A DNA stretch of 64,000 nucleotides from Bdellovibrionales bacterium. GTDB taxonomy: Bacteria; Bdellovibrionota; Bdellovibrionia; Bdellovibrionales; UBA1609. Shown piece by piece: positions 1 through 8,491 of this stretch. Below the pieces are notes generated by a model. The model had not been told where the DNA came from, did not search any database, and worked only from the letters and a program-made list of their open reading frames with translations. Position numbers and translations under genes: made by a program. The DNA is taken from contig JAPPLG010000028.1 in assembly GCA_028819545.1 (NCBI GenBank), positions 116,987 to 180,986 on the forward strand, written 5' to 3'. Positions within the stretch are counted from its first letter, which is position 1; every line of letters begins with the position of its first letter.

Positions 1-109
1 AAAAGGTGACTAAGTTTTAAGTCCTTATACACTTTCCTTTACAGGTTTTGATGAGTTTAACAGGCCTTCACGCTGTATTTGGTTTTAAGAGTTTACATAA
101 GTTCGATTT

Positions 110-250
110 GAAATACATTTGTATAAGTGTCTCAGGCGAGTTCGGCTTTGAAGTGGAGCAGATTCTTTGACAGCCTTCGCTCAGCAGTTTCAGTTGGCAC
201 CTGCACTGCTTCGTTGTTTGAGCTTTGAGTCACTTATACAAATGTATTTC
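110..250. mobile_element. MITE-like repeat element with perfect 20-bp terminal inverted repeats
   Basis: gaaatacatttgtataagtg (110-129) is the exact reverse complement of cacttatacaaatgtatttc (231-250); the internal sequence recurs inverted at about 42365-42504. Confidence 0.75.
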
Positions 251-352
251 CGATCTTTTAAAATTAAAGCTAAAAAGGACAGACATGAAGTTCTATAACG
301 AAGAGAAGATAAAACTTTTGCTTCTTTTTTTAAAAGAAGTTAAAAAGTAACA

Positions 353-1366
353 ATGCAAACTTTTATCAAAGCTGTAAAAGCTATTTTTATTGCCCGTTTA
401 AAAGAGTTTTACAGGGACAAAGCCGCTTTTTATTGGCACCTGGTTCTTCCTTTTTTTATTATTGCTTCTTTTTATTTTATTTTTGATTCTGATCAAACCC
501 CTTCATATAAAGTAGGGGTTGTTGGAGAGAGTTTAAATGATTCGGAAGAATTTTTTCAATTAAAATATATTCAGTTTATTCCTCAGGAAAAAGATATCGC
601 TTTAGATAAAATTCGAAATCACACTTTGGATATGTTGGTTCAACCGGGACAGCCCTTGCAGTATTGGGTTAATGATTCTAATCGGAAAGCTTATTTTTTG
701 GAAAAAATTCTTAAAGGCTCTTATAACAAATCCATTGAAAAAAATCCTTCTCTGAGCCGGACTATCAGTTATGTGGATTGGGTGTTTCCAGGCATTTTGG
801 CTTTAAATATTATGTTCAGTTGTCTTTGGGGTGTGGGCTGGTTGATTGTGAAGTATCGTGATGATGGTTATTTAAAAAGATTAAATGCCACTCCTTTGAA
901 AGTTTATCATTTTATATTGGGTCAGATGCTTGCCCGCTTGATTATTATTCTTTGCGGGACAAGTGTTATTTTTATAGTAGGAGCTTGGTTTATTGATTTT
1001 GAAATGCAGGGTTCTTATTTGGATTTGTTTATCTGTTATCTTTTTGGGGTGTTGTCTTTAATTTCTATAGGATTGTTGGTGGCCACACGAACTACAAGCA
1101 AAGAGTTTGCAGATGGAGCTTTGAATTTATTTTCATGGCCTATGATTATTTTTTCAGGCATATGGTTTTCTCTGGAGGGTGCTCCCTCCTGGCTGTTGGC
1201 TTTTGCTTATTCTTTGCCCTTAACTCATTTGGTGGAGTCCACAAGGAAAATTATGTTAGAGGGAGCTATGTTGTCTGAGTTATGGTTTAATGTATCTGCA
1301 ATGGTGATTTTTAGTGTGACGGCTTTTGCCTTGGTTGCTGTCTTGTTTAAATGGAATGAGCGATAA
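353..1366 (+). CDS. ABC-2 type transporter permease
   Basis: 337 aa, N-terminal TM segment, extracytoplasmic domain, then several TM helices typical of ABC-2 permeases. Confidence 0.75.
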   Translation: MQTFIKAVKAIFIARLKEFYRDKAAFYWHLVLPFFIIASFYFIFDSDQTPSYKVGVVGESLNDSEEFFQLKYIQFIPQEKDIALDKIRNHTLDMLVQPGQPLQYWVNDSNRKAYFLEKILKGSYNKSIEKNPSLSRTISYVDWVFPGILALNIMFSCLWGVGWLIVKYRDDGYLKRLNATPLKVYHFILGQMLARLIIILCGTSVIFIVGAWFIDFEMQGSYLDLFICYLFGVLSLISIGLLVATRTTSKEFADGALNLFSWPMIIFSGIWFSLEGAPSWLLAFAYSLPLTHLVESTRKIMLEGAMLSELWFNVSAMVIFSVTAFALVAVLFKWNER

Positions 1367-1371
1367 ATATT

Positions 1372-1890
1372 TTAATTCAATTCCATAATGTAGTTCATGA
1401 TCTCAATACAGTTTTTAGATTTTATAAAAATTCTCTCGATATTTTTACGTTTTATATTTTCCAAATAACTCTGTAATTCTTTGTTGCGTTTTTTATTGGG
1501 CGAAAAGCTTCTATGTAGAATTAAATTTCGCTGTCTCCTTAGTTTGTCAATGAAAGTTTCTATATCTCTTGTTTTTCTGAAATCTATATATTGTTTTGAT
1601 TGTAAAAGAAGATCAATTTTCTTTGTGTGATCTATATGTGTAAAAAAAGATTTCCATCTATAATTTCCGGTCTTTTTATCTTTTTTTATAGACAATTTTT
1701 CACAATAAAAATCACGGAGAGTCTCTAAAGAAATGTAGTTAAATATGATTGAAATACGGGACAAATGTATTAAGTTTTTATTCTCAACTGTCTTTAGAGT
1801 GTTTTCCAAATAGAAAATGTCCTGAAGTATTGAATTAAATACTTTTTTCTGACTCTCAGTCAGTTGAGGGTTTAAAATGTTAATTGGCAA
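1372..1890 (-). CDS. HEPN-like hypothetical protein (putative RNase with RNxxxH motif)
   Basis: 172 aa helical protein containing RNLILH (Rx4H) in a charged C-terminal helix; 2 nt downstream of a DUF2188-like gene. Confidence 0.45.
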   Translation of the reverse strand: MPINILNPQLTESQKKVFNSILQDIFYLENTLKTVENKNLIHLSRISIIFNYISLETLRDFYCEKLSIKKDKKTGNYRWKSFFTHIDHTKKIDLLLQSKQYIDFRKTRDIETFIDKLRRQRNLILHRSFSPNKKRNKELQSYLENIKRKNIERIFIKSKNCIEIMNYIMELN

Positions 1891-1892
1891 TT

Positions 1893-2111
1893 TTAACCTG
1901 TTGGAGGAAAGGGATCAGATCCGTAGCTGTTTTTTTCTCTTATTCTGCCATTTCTGCCATGAACTGATAATTCTCCATGTGTGAGTTTTGCAATTACTTT
2001 TCCTGATTCAATAGCTTGTTTTTGGGTATTGTGACCGGATAGAGTCATACCATTACTTTTCACAGCCCAATGGTTTCCTGATTTAACTACATGATAATTT
2101 TTTTTAGACAT
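1893..2111 (-). CDS. DUF2188-like small protein
   Basis: YHVVKSGNHWAVKSNG...GELSVHGRNGRIREKNSYGSDPFPP matches the remembered DUF2188 pattern. Confidence 0.75.
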   Translation of the reverse strand: MSKKNYHVVKSGNHWAVKSNGMTLSGHNTQKQAIESGKVIAKLTHGELSVHGRNGRIREKNSYGSDPFPPTG

Positions 2112-2158
2112 TTTTTACCTTTTAAGATTCTATTATAGTGTCGCGGCCCCCGTTTCAA

Positions 2159-2320
2159 CTAGACAGCCTGGTTAATTAATTTTCTATATTCTACAGGACT
2201 TTTCATACCCAGTCCAGAGTGTGGAGCCACATTATTGTAGTCTTTAATCCATTTTTTAACTAAATTCATAACAATTTGTGCAGAAGAGTACGGTCTGAGA
2301 GGAACAGTTTTATCAATTAA
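2159..2320 (-). pseudogene. IS3-family transposase (OrfB) C-terminal remnant
   Basis: minus-strand frame reads LIDKTVPLRPYSSAQIVMNLVKKWIKDYNNVAPHSGLGMKSPVEYRKLINQAV*, the C-terminal rve-type motif of IS3 transposases; no upstream ORF. Confidence 0.75.
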
Positions 2321-3966
2321 CGTGCATTTAAAGAGTCTTCACGCTCTTGATAACCGCGGGAAACCATATCAAAAATATTATCATGAGCTGTTCCGATAGG
2401 TTGATTGCCTAATTTTGCAGGTTTGTATCCATGTTTTTTTACTGAAGATTGATGGTTCTTTTTTTGTTGATCCAATAGGGATTGAAGCTGTCTGGAAAAA
2501 CCTGGAGCGCTTGCTCCTCTTTTGCCGCCTGAGTTTCCTTTGTTCGCAGAAGATCCTCCTCCATTACTGAGAGAAGGCTCAAAGTTTTCACCAGAAAGAG
2601 AGGATTCTCCTGTATCATCATCAGCTAAAAGGGGGATTCCTGAATTTTTCGATCCACTTGTTGAACCTGAACCGGCGCCCACTTGATTTGAGGCATTTTT
2701 ATGAGTTTGCTGTAATTCATCTTTTATACCTTCCATCTCATCAGGATTTACCCCTAATTGTCTGGCTAGATCTTCCAGGTTGCCGTGAGTGATTGGATTT
2801 CCATCAGGGTCATAAAATACAGGATTGCCGTTTGAAGGATCAATTTTGCAATGAGGATTTGCCTGCAGGCACGCATTTCTTATAGCTGTGTCACAGTCAT
2901 TTCCGGTCAGCTCTATACATAAGTCATTATCATCAGGATCCTGATCAATTCTGGTATCAGGGTTTGTGCACGTACCGTTACTGCAAATTTGTTCATTAGA
3001 GCAGTCAGAGTCATTTGAGCAGGTGTTAGTAGGGTTTGTGCACGTACCGTTACTGCAAATTTGTTCATTAGAGCAGTCAGAGTCATTTGAGCAGGTGTTG
3101 GTGTTAATGCATGTGCCGTTACTACAGACTTGTCCGTTAGAGCAGTCGGAGTTGTTTGAGCAGGTGTTGGTGTTAATGCATGTGCCGTTACTACAGACTT
3201 GTCCGTTAGAGCAGTCGGAGTTGTTTGAGCAGGTGTTGGTGTTAATGCATGTGCCGTTACTGCAGACTTGTCCGTTAGAACAATCGGAGTTGTTTGAACA
3301 GGTAGTTGTAGAAGGGCCGCAGGTGGAGCCGTCAGGGCAGATGCCGTTTGCAGGACATGCAGATCCGTCAGGACACTGACAAAGAGGTGAGTGTGGAGAT
3401 TCCTGGCAATGTATTAATCTACATTGTGGGTCTGTAAAAGGATTGCAAGGGCCTTCATCTCCTCCAGTTGTGTTTCCTGCAGTTGCAGTTCCTCCTAAAT
3501 CTTCTGCGGCATCTTTTGATTTTTTGGAGGATTTCATAGAGGCGGCTCCATTTGCTACAGCAGATATTCCATAAATACATTTAAGCACTCGACCTGGAGT
3601 GTGAGGGGGAGGACAACTCTTAGGTATCAGAATTCCTCCTGTAGTGATATCTATCATTCCTGTAACTTTTTGTGCTGTTTCTGCATCAAAAGCCAGAGTG
3701 GCTAAATTTCTGGCAATAGCTGAAGTTATCATAAAGTTTGTCATGCCATCACCTGTTGAGCCTTGTTCTGTATCTTTTATTTCATTTTTTATATCTTGTA
3801 CTTCATGTGATTTTACTCCTAACCCACTGGCCAACTCATCAATTGCTTTCATTGTATCTTCTGAAGATCCAGAGTCTGGTACAGCATTATCAGGCAATTC
3901 AAAGTTCTCTGAGGATTGAGCAAATAAGCTATAAAAGAAAAAGAAAAAAAGAAAAAGTTTTTTCAT
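2317..3966 (-). CDS. secreted Cys-rich repeat protein
   Basis: signal peptide MKKLFLFFFFFYSLFA; five tandem CSNxSDCSNxQxCSNGTC units; low-complexity C-terminus. Confidence 0.7.
   Translation of the reverse strand: MKKLFLFFFFFYSLFAQSSENFELPDNAVPDSGSSEDTMKAIDELASGLGVKSHEVQDIKNEIKDTEQGSTGDGMTNFMITSAIARNLATLAFDAETAQKVTGMIDITTGGILIPKSCPPPHTPGRVLKCIYGISAVANGAASMKSSKKSKDAAEDLGGTATAGNTTGGDEGPCNPFTDPQCRLIHCQESPHSPLCQCPDGSACPANGICPDGSTCGPSTTTCSNNSDCSNGQVCSNGTCINTNTCSNNSDCSNGQVCSNGTCINTNTCSNNSDCSNGQVCSNGTCINTNTCSNDSDCSNEQICSNGTCTNPTNTCSNDSDCSNEQICSNGTCTNPDTRIDQDPDDNDLCIELTGNDCDTAIRNACLQANPHCKIDPSNGNPVFYDPDGNPITHGNLEDLARQLGVNPDEMEGIKDELQQTHKNASNQVGAGSGSTSGSKNSGIPLLADDDTGESSLSGENFEPSLSNGGGSSANKGNSGGKRGASAPGFSRQLQSLLDQQKKNHQSSVKKHGYKPAKLGNQPIGTAHDNIFDMVSRGYQEREDSLNAR
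2960..3305 (-). repeat. tandem coding repeat, ~69-72 bp unit, 5 copies
   Basis: near-identical units encoding CSNNSDCSNGQVCSNGTCINTNT / CSNDSDCSNEQICSNGTCTNPTNT. Confidence 0.85.
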
Positions 3967-4110
3967 ATTAATATTTATCGGTTAAACACGGATTTTTCTA
4001 AACCATAAATATAGTGAAAAATCAAAAAAGGGCTTGAGAAATAGAGGGTTTTTTCCGTTAAGTAAATAAGGTATTTTTCAGCTGGAATCCCATCCATCAG
4101 GAGTTTTTAA

Positions 4111-5910
4111 ATGAATAAGTTTAATAAAGAACGTCATTCCTGCGAAGGCAGGAATCCAGTGTGCGAAAATGACAGTGTATGCGGCAGGTGGATCCCCGCC
4201 TTCGCGGGGATGACGGGTGTTGCGGGGATGACGAAACAACACACGGGGATGAAGTATCTCATAAAAATTATTTTATTTACTTTAGCTGGAGCTTTTCACT
4301 TTTCTGCTTTTGGCTGGGTGGCTGATGAAGATAACTGTAAAGAGTATAAATATGGTTTAGAAAAAGAATCAGTTTTGAGATGTAGTGTGGGTGAAGGGGT
4401 ATGTGGTAGTGAGGGCGACCCTTGCGGGCCACAAAATAGCAGTGGGGATCCTAGTGGTAGATGTCGAACGGTTGAAATTTATGATGATCAGGAATTAGAG
4501 CGTAGAGATAGGGAATGCCAGGATTGGAAAAGTGATAAAGAAAAAGCAGAAGAAGAGGAGCGAGAAAGAAAAGAAAAAGAAGAAGAGGAACAGTTGGAGT
4601 TTGCAAAAGAGCAGGCTGAAAAAGCAGAAGAGGAACGACAAAGAGCTTTAGAAGAGCAACAGAAAATGATGGAGGAGGCTCGAAATGAGTGTAAATCCTC
4701 TTATGATGCTGTTGTTCGCGAAAGACGTGGAATTGAATCTGAAGTGGAAAGTATACAAAAACAGATGGATAAAATGGAAGATGCTATTACTTCACATTAT
4801 GCCTCTATTTCCGAGGGAGAGGATAGAGTTCGGGATGAAATTTTAAAATTGAAAATGGAAGAACGTCAGGCAATGAATAGCTTTAAAAGCAAGAAAATGG
4901 AAGCTGAGAAAATGGAGCAGGAAGGAGATCGAGCTTTACAGGAGGCTATTGAAGGTATTGAAGAGGATCTTTTTAACAGTGACATTACGCTAGAGGATAT
5001 CGCTAGAGCTAAGGAACAAGTTTGCTCTGACCGTTCAACGGAATATTTAAAAATTTCAGTCGAATGTTATAATGAAAAATTAGTGCAAGTTACAGCAGAA
5101 AGAGAAGAGCTTTTTAAAAGAATTCATTCAGGAAAATATACAGCCGCTAACGTCAGTAATTTGTTTCAAATGGATGCTCAAAATATTGATCTAACTTTTA
5201 AAAGCCGTTTAGATGCGCTTCATGCTCATTGTTTTTCAGAAAAAACAGGTGAGAGCCTTCCTGATCCCGGTCAGTCTTTGGCCGCTCAGATTCCCTGTAA
5301 TTTGCAGGTATTTGAGCAAAGAGCCAGGGATTGCAAAGAAAACAATACTCAGCGAGCATGCCCGTCAACTCCAATTGTACAGGCTATTGAACAAAAAGTT
5401 TTGGTACAATTAAGGCAAATAGACAGAGATGTACAAAAAATAGAAAGAGCAAGGGAACAAGCTATAGAGCATATCCAAAAATTAAAAGAAAAGCATAGAG
5501 AAGACAAGGAATGGATGGCCAAAGGTTTAGCGGATCTTGAAGAAAATCTAAGGCTGGCTAAACAAGACTTTAAAGAAAGACATGAAAGAGCAGAGAATGC
5601 ACTGTTAAGAGTTCGTGAAACAGCAGAAAACAGTATTCTGCAACTGGAAAGAGATAAAATTCGTTTGTTGTCTTCAGATCCTGCAAGGCACTTTGAAGAA
5701 CAGTTGGTTGTAGCAAGAGTTTCCTGCTGTCATTCAGTCAGTCCACAGCAAACATCTCAGCAGTGTGCTTTACTTAATCGTTATGAACAGGATGTTTCCC
5801 GTTTTCAATTTGCTTTTGCCCGTCCTTTGCCTGCGATTCGTTCGGCAAGCGGGCCAAGCTCCACTCGGGCAAGCAGTCGAAGTGGTGCAAGCAGTAACGG
5901 CACTCGATAA
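4111..5910 (+). CDS. secreted coiled-coil protein (functional start may be 4249, MKYLIKIILF)
   Basis: long Glu/Lys/Gln-rich coiled coil; signal peptide begins at the in-frame ATG at 4249, downstream of repeat-derived sequence. Confidence 0.6.
   Translation: MNKFNKERHSCEGRNPVCENDSVCGRWIPAFAGMTGVAGMTKQHTGMKYLIKIILFTLAGAFHFSAFGWVADEDNCKEYKYGLEKESVLRCSVGEGVCGSEGDPCGPQNSSGDPSGRCRTVEIYDDQELERRDRECQDWKSDKEKAEEEERERKEKEEEEQLEFAKEQAEKAEEERQRALEEQQKMMEEARNECKSSYDAVVRERRGIESEVESIQKQMDKMEDAITSHYASISEGEDRVRDEILKLKMEERQAMNSFKSKKMEAEKMEQEGDRALQEAIEGIEEDLFNSDITLEDIARAKEQVCSDRSTEYLKISVECYNEKLVQVTAEREELFKRIHSGKYTAANVSNLFQMDAQNIDLTFKSRLDALHAHCFSEKTGESLPDPGQSLAAQIPCNLQVFEQRARDCKENNTQRACPSTPIVQAIEQKVLVQLRQIDRDVQKIERAREQAIEHIQKLKEKHREDKEWMAKGLADLEENLRLAKQDFKERHERAENALLRVRETAENSILQLERDKIRLLSSDPARHFEEQLVVARVSCCHSVSPQQTSQQCALLNRYEQDVSRFQFAFARPLPAIRSASGPSSTRASSRSGASSNGTR
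4131..4235. repeat. palindromic repeat cluster (cgtcattcctgcgaaggcaggaatcc / ggatccccgccttcgcggggatgacg)
   Basis: short dyad repeats recurring at many loci in this window; located inside the annotated ORF. Confidence 0.85.
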
Positions 5911-6057
5911 ATCTTAGATTTATTATATAAGTGTGTAAAAAATACTCACATAGTATGCGTTTATTGTTATTTTCTTTAACATATGATAAATATTTTTTGG
6001 ATTTGTTAGGGCAAATCCAAGTGAACTATTTGTTTGTTATTTGTTAAGGAATTTAAA

Positions 6058-6747
6058 ATGATTAAACAAAATTTTCCAAAATCTATTTTATTCATTTTAT
6101 TTTTTATTATCAGTTGTAATGAGAATGCTTCAAAGTTGGAGAATCAACAAAAAAGTGTTCAAGAGGATATTCAAGAAGGTATTTGCAATAGAACTCCAGT
6201 GGTTCAACAAGCTATTTTAGATAGTATCAAAAAAGTGGATTGCTCAGAGATAACAGCTGAAGATTTAAAAATAATTAAAGAACTGACATTAAGCTCACAG
6301 CAGTTAGAGATACTTCATGAGGATGATTTTTCAGGCTTGAATAATTTGGAGATATTAGTGCTTCATACTAATCATTTGTCATCTTTGCCTATGCGAATAT
6401 TTTCAGACCTCACTTCTTTAAAAAAACTTTTTTTGAATCACAATCAGTTGTCCTCTTTACCTCTTGGTATATTTGCAAATCTTACTTCGCTGACAAACCT
6501 TAGTCTTTCACATAATCAGTTAGTCTCTTTGCCTGAGGGGATATTTGCGGATTTAACGGCTTTGGAGACTCTACGTCTTCACAACAATCAGTTATCCTCT
6601 TTGTCAGCCGAAGTATTTTTAGAACTTCATTCTTTAAAAGAGATGTCTATTTCAAATAATAATATTCCGCTTTCATACAGAAGTTATTTTAAACAAGTGA
6701 TGGGAAGCCAGATCCGCATAATAGATGGCAGATCTCCAAGTTTATAA
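6058..6747 (+). CDS. leucine-rich repeat lipoprotein
   Basis: aagga RBS before the ATG at 6058; lipobox-like FFIISC; LxxLxxLxLxxNxLxxLPxxxF repeats. Confidence 0.8.
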   Translation: MIKQNFPKSILFILFFIISCNENASKLENQQKSVQEDIQEGICNRTPVVQQAILDSIKKVDCSEITAEDLKIIKELTLSSQQLEILHEDDFSGLNNLEILVLHTNHLSSLPMRIFSDLTSLKKLFLNHNQLSSLPLGIFANLTSLTNLSLSHNQLVSLPEGIFADLTALETLRLHNNQLSSLSAEVFLELHSLKEMSISNNNIPLSYRSYFKQVMGSQIRIIDGRSPSL

Positions 6748-6788
6748 ATACTTTATACTTAATAACAATTTTGATTTTTAGATAAAAG

Positions 6789-6972
6789 AGTGCTCGCAGA
6801 AGGGGAGAGGTCTTCAAGAAAATCCCGTGTTTGCTTCAGGTGGGCGTCACGTTGATGGCTTTAGGCTTCCTGTTTTTCTATAATAGAATCAGGCTTGCAC
6901 ACCGCCAACAGAGGCAACTCCCTTTTCATTACTTGTAGGGATTTCTTTACAACATCACCCTAAGCAAGCACC
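6789..6972 (+). ncRNA. candidate structured RNA, possibly 6S RNA-like
   Basis: intergenic; end-pairing gtgctcgc/gcaagcac, internal gaaggggag/ctcccttttc and apical cctg..ttctat/atagaa..cagg pairing over ~184 nt, upstream of xseA. Confidence 0.4.
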
Positions 6973-7058
6973 TTATTTATAACACAAATTTTTTAAAAAT
7001 AAAAACTTTTTTTGTACTATTGACTGTTTAAAGTTTTTAAGAGTAGTTCATATATCTT

Positions 7059-8255
7059 ATGGCTATAACTCAAAGTCGGACTTTATTTAGTGTTAAGGAA
7101 ATTACTTCCAATATCCGTCAATTTTTGGAGGCTCAGTTTTCAAGAATTGGTATAAAAGGGGAGGTGTCCAGTTTTACATGTCATTCCTCTGGACATTGGT
7201 ATTTTAATTTAAAAGATTCTTCTGCTCAAATTTCAGCAGTGATGTTTCGAAATGCTAATCAGAAAATGACTTTTCAACCTAAAGTAGGTGAGGAGGTGAT
7301 CTTATGGGGGCGTATTACTGTTTATGAACCCAGGGGGACTTATCAAATACTTGCAGATCGAATGGAAAGATCTGGAGATGGTGCTTTGCAGAAAGCCTTT
7401 GAACAGCTTAAAACAAAGCTTAAAAATGAAGGGCTCTTTGATCAAAAACGTCCTTTGCCTTATCTCCCCCGCCATATTGCTATTGTGACAGCTCTTACAG
7501 GAGCGGCTCTTCGTGATGTTTTGAGTGTGTTGAATCGAAGGTCCAAGGGAATTCGTATTACAGTGGTTCCTGCTTTGATGGAGGGAAGTCAGGCCAGTGC
7601 TTCTGTTCAGCTGGCTTTAAAACAAGCATGGAAATTAAAAGATTTGGATTTAGTTTTAATCACTCGAGGGGGAGGCAGTGCGGAGTCGCTTTGGGTTTTT
7701 AATGATGAGGCTTTAGCTCGCCTGGCTTTTGAGTGTCCTGTCCCTTTAGTGAGTGCTATAGGGCATGAAATTGATTTTACAATTATGGATTTTATTGCCG
7801 ACTTAAGAGCGCCTACTCCTTCTTCTGCGGCAGAGCTTATTTCTAAAAGCAATGTGGAGTTGTTAGAGAAAATTCAAAGCAATAAAAAAAGTTTGGTTTA
7901 TAGTCTGGTAAGAGTGGTTCAGCAAAAAGTGAAAGATTTAAACAGCTGTAAAAGGACTTTGGCTTCTCCTCTTTCTAAAGTTGAAGATGCTTTATTGAAA
8001 TGTGATGATTATGTGGTCAGAATGGAACAAAATTTGAAGAATTTTCTTGAATTAAAAAAACATTTGTTGCACAAGTTAAAAGACGTTCTCATTCAGTTGG
8101 ATCCTCAACAAATTATGAGTCGAGGGTATTCCCTGTGTTTAAAAGAGGGTCAGGTGATTCGAAATTCTGCTGAATTAACTTTGAAAGATGTAGTGGACAT
8201 CAGATTTTTTAAAGGAAAAGTGAAAGCTCAAGTCACTAAAAAGGAGAAAACATGA
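7059..8255 (+). CDS. xseA: exodeoxyribonuclease VII large subunit
   Basis: N-terminal OB domain and LITRGGGSAESLWVFNDEALARLAFECPVPLVSAIGHEIDFT. Confidence 0.95.
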   Translation: MAITQSRTLFSVKEITSNIRQFLEAQFSRIGIKGEVSSFTCHSSGHWYFNLKDSSAQISAVMFRNANQKMTFQPKVGEEVILWGRITVYEPRGTYQILADRMERSGDGALQKAFEQLKTKLKNEGLFDQKRPLPYLPRHIAIVTALTGAALRDVLSVLNRRSKGIRITVVPALMEGSQASASVQLALKQAWKLKDLDLVLITRGGGSAESLWVFNDEALARLAFECPVPLVSAIGHEIDFTIMDFIADLRAPTPSSAAELISKSNVELLEKIQSNKKSLVYSLVRVVQQKVKDLNSCKRTLASPLSKVEDALLKCDDYVVRMEQNLKNFLELKKHLLHKLKDVLIQLDPQQIMSRGYSLCLKEGQVIRNSAELTLKDVVDIRFFKGKVKAQVTKKEKT

Positions 8256-8491
8256 AAAAGACAGTGAACTTTGAATCCAATATGAAAGAGTTAGAAAGTA
8301 TTGTAGAAAAAATGAGCCAAAATACACTCTCTCTTGAACAATCTATTGAGCTATTTGAAAAAGGAATGTCTTTATCTAAAAGTTGTTCAAAAGAGCTGAC
8401 TCAGGCACAGCAAAAAATACAGAAAATTATTAATTCCAATACGGACGAAGATTTAAAGCTGGAAGATTTTTCCGTACCTGACGACTCATGA
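8252..8491 (+). CDS. xseB: exodeoxyribonuclease VII small subunit
   Basis: NFESNMKELESIVEKMSQNTLSLEQSIELFEKGMSLSKSC; 4-nt overlap with xseA. Confidence 0.93.
   Translation: MKKTVNFESNMKELESIVEKMSQNTLSLEQSIELFEKGMSLSKSCSKELTQAQQKIQKIINSNTDEDLKLEDFSVPDDS

Noticed and set aside
2966-3379. Plus-strand ORF with MHVPLLQTCPLEQSELFEQVLVL repeats
   Set aside because: Antisense shadow of the Cys-rich tandem repeat; the minus-strand frame has a signal peptide and a coherent motif
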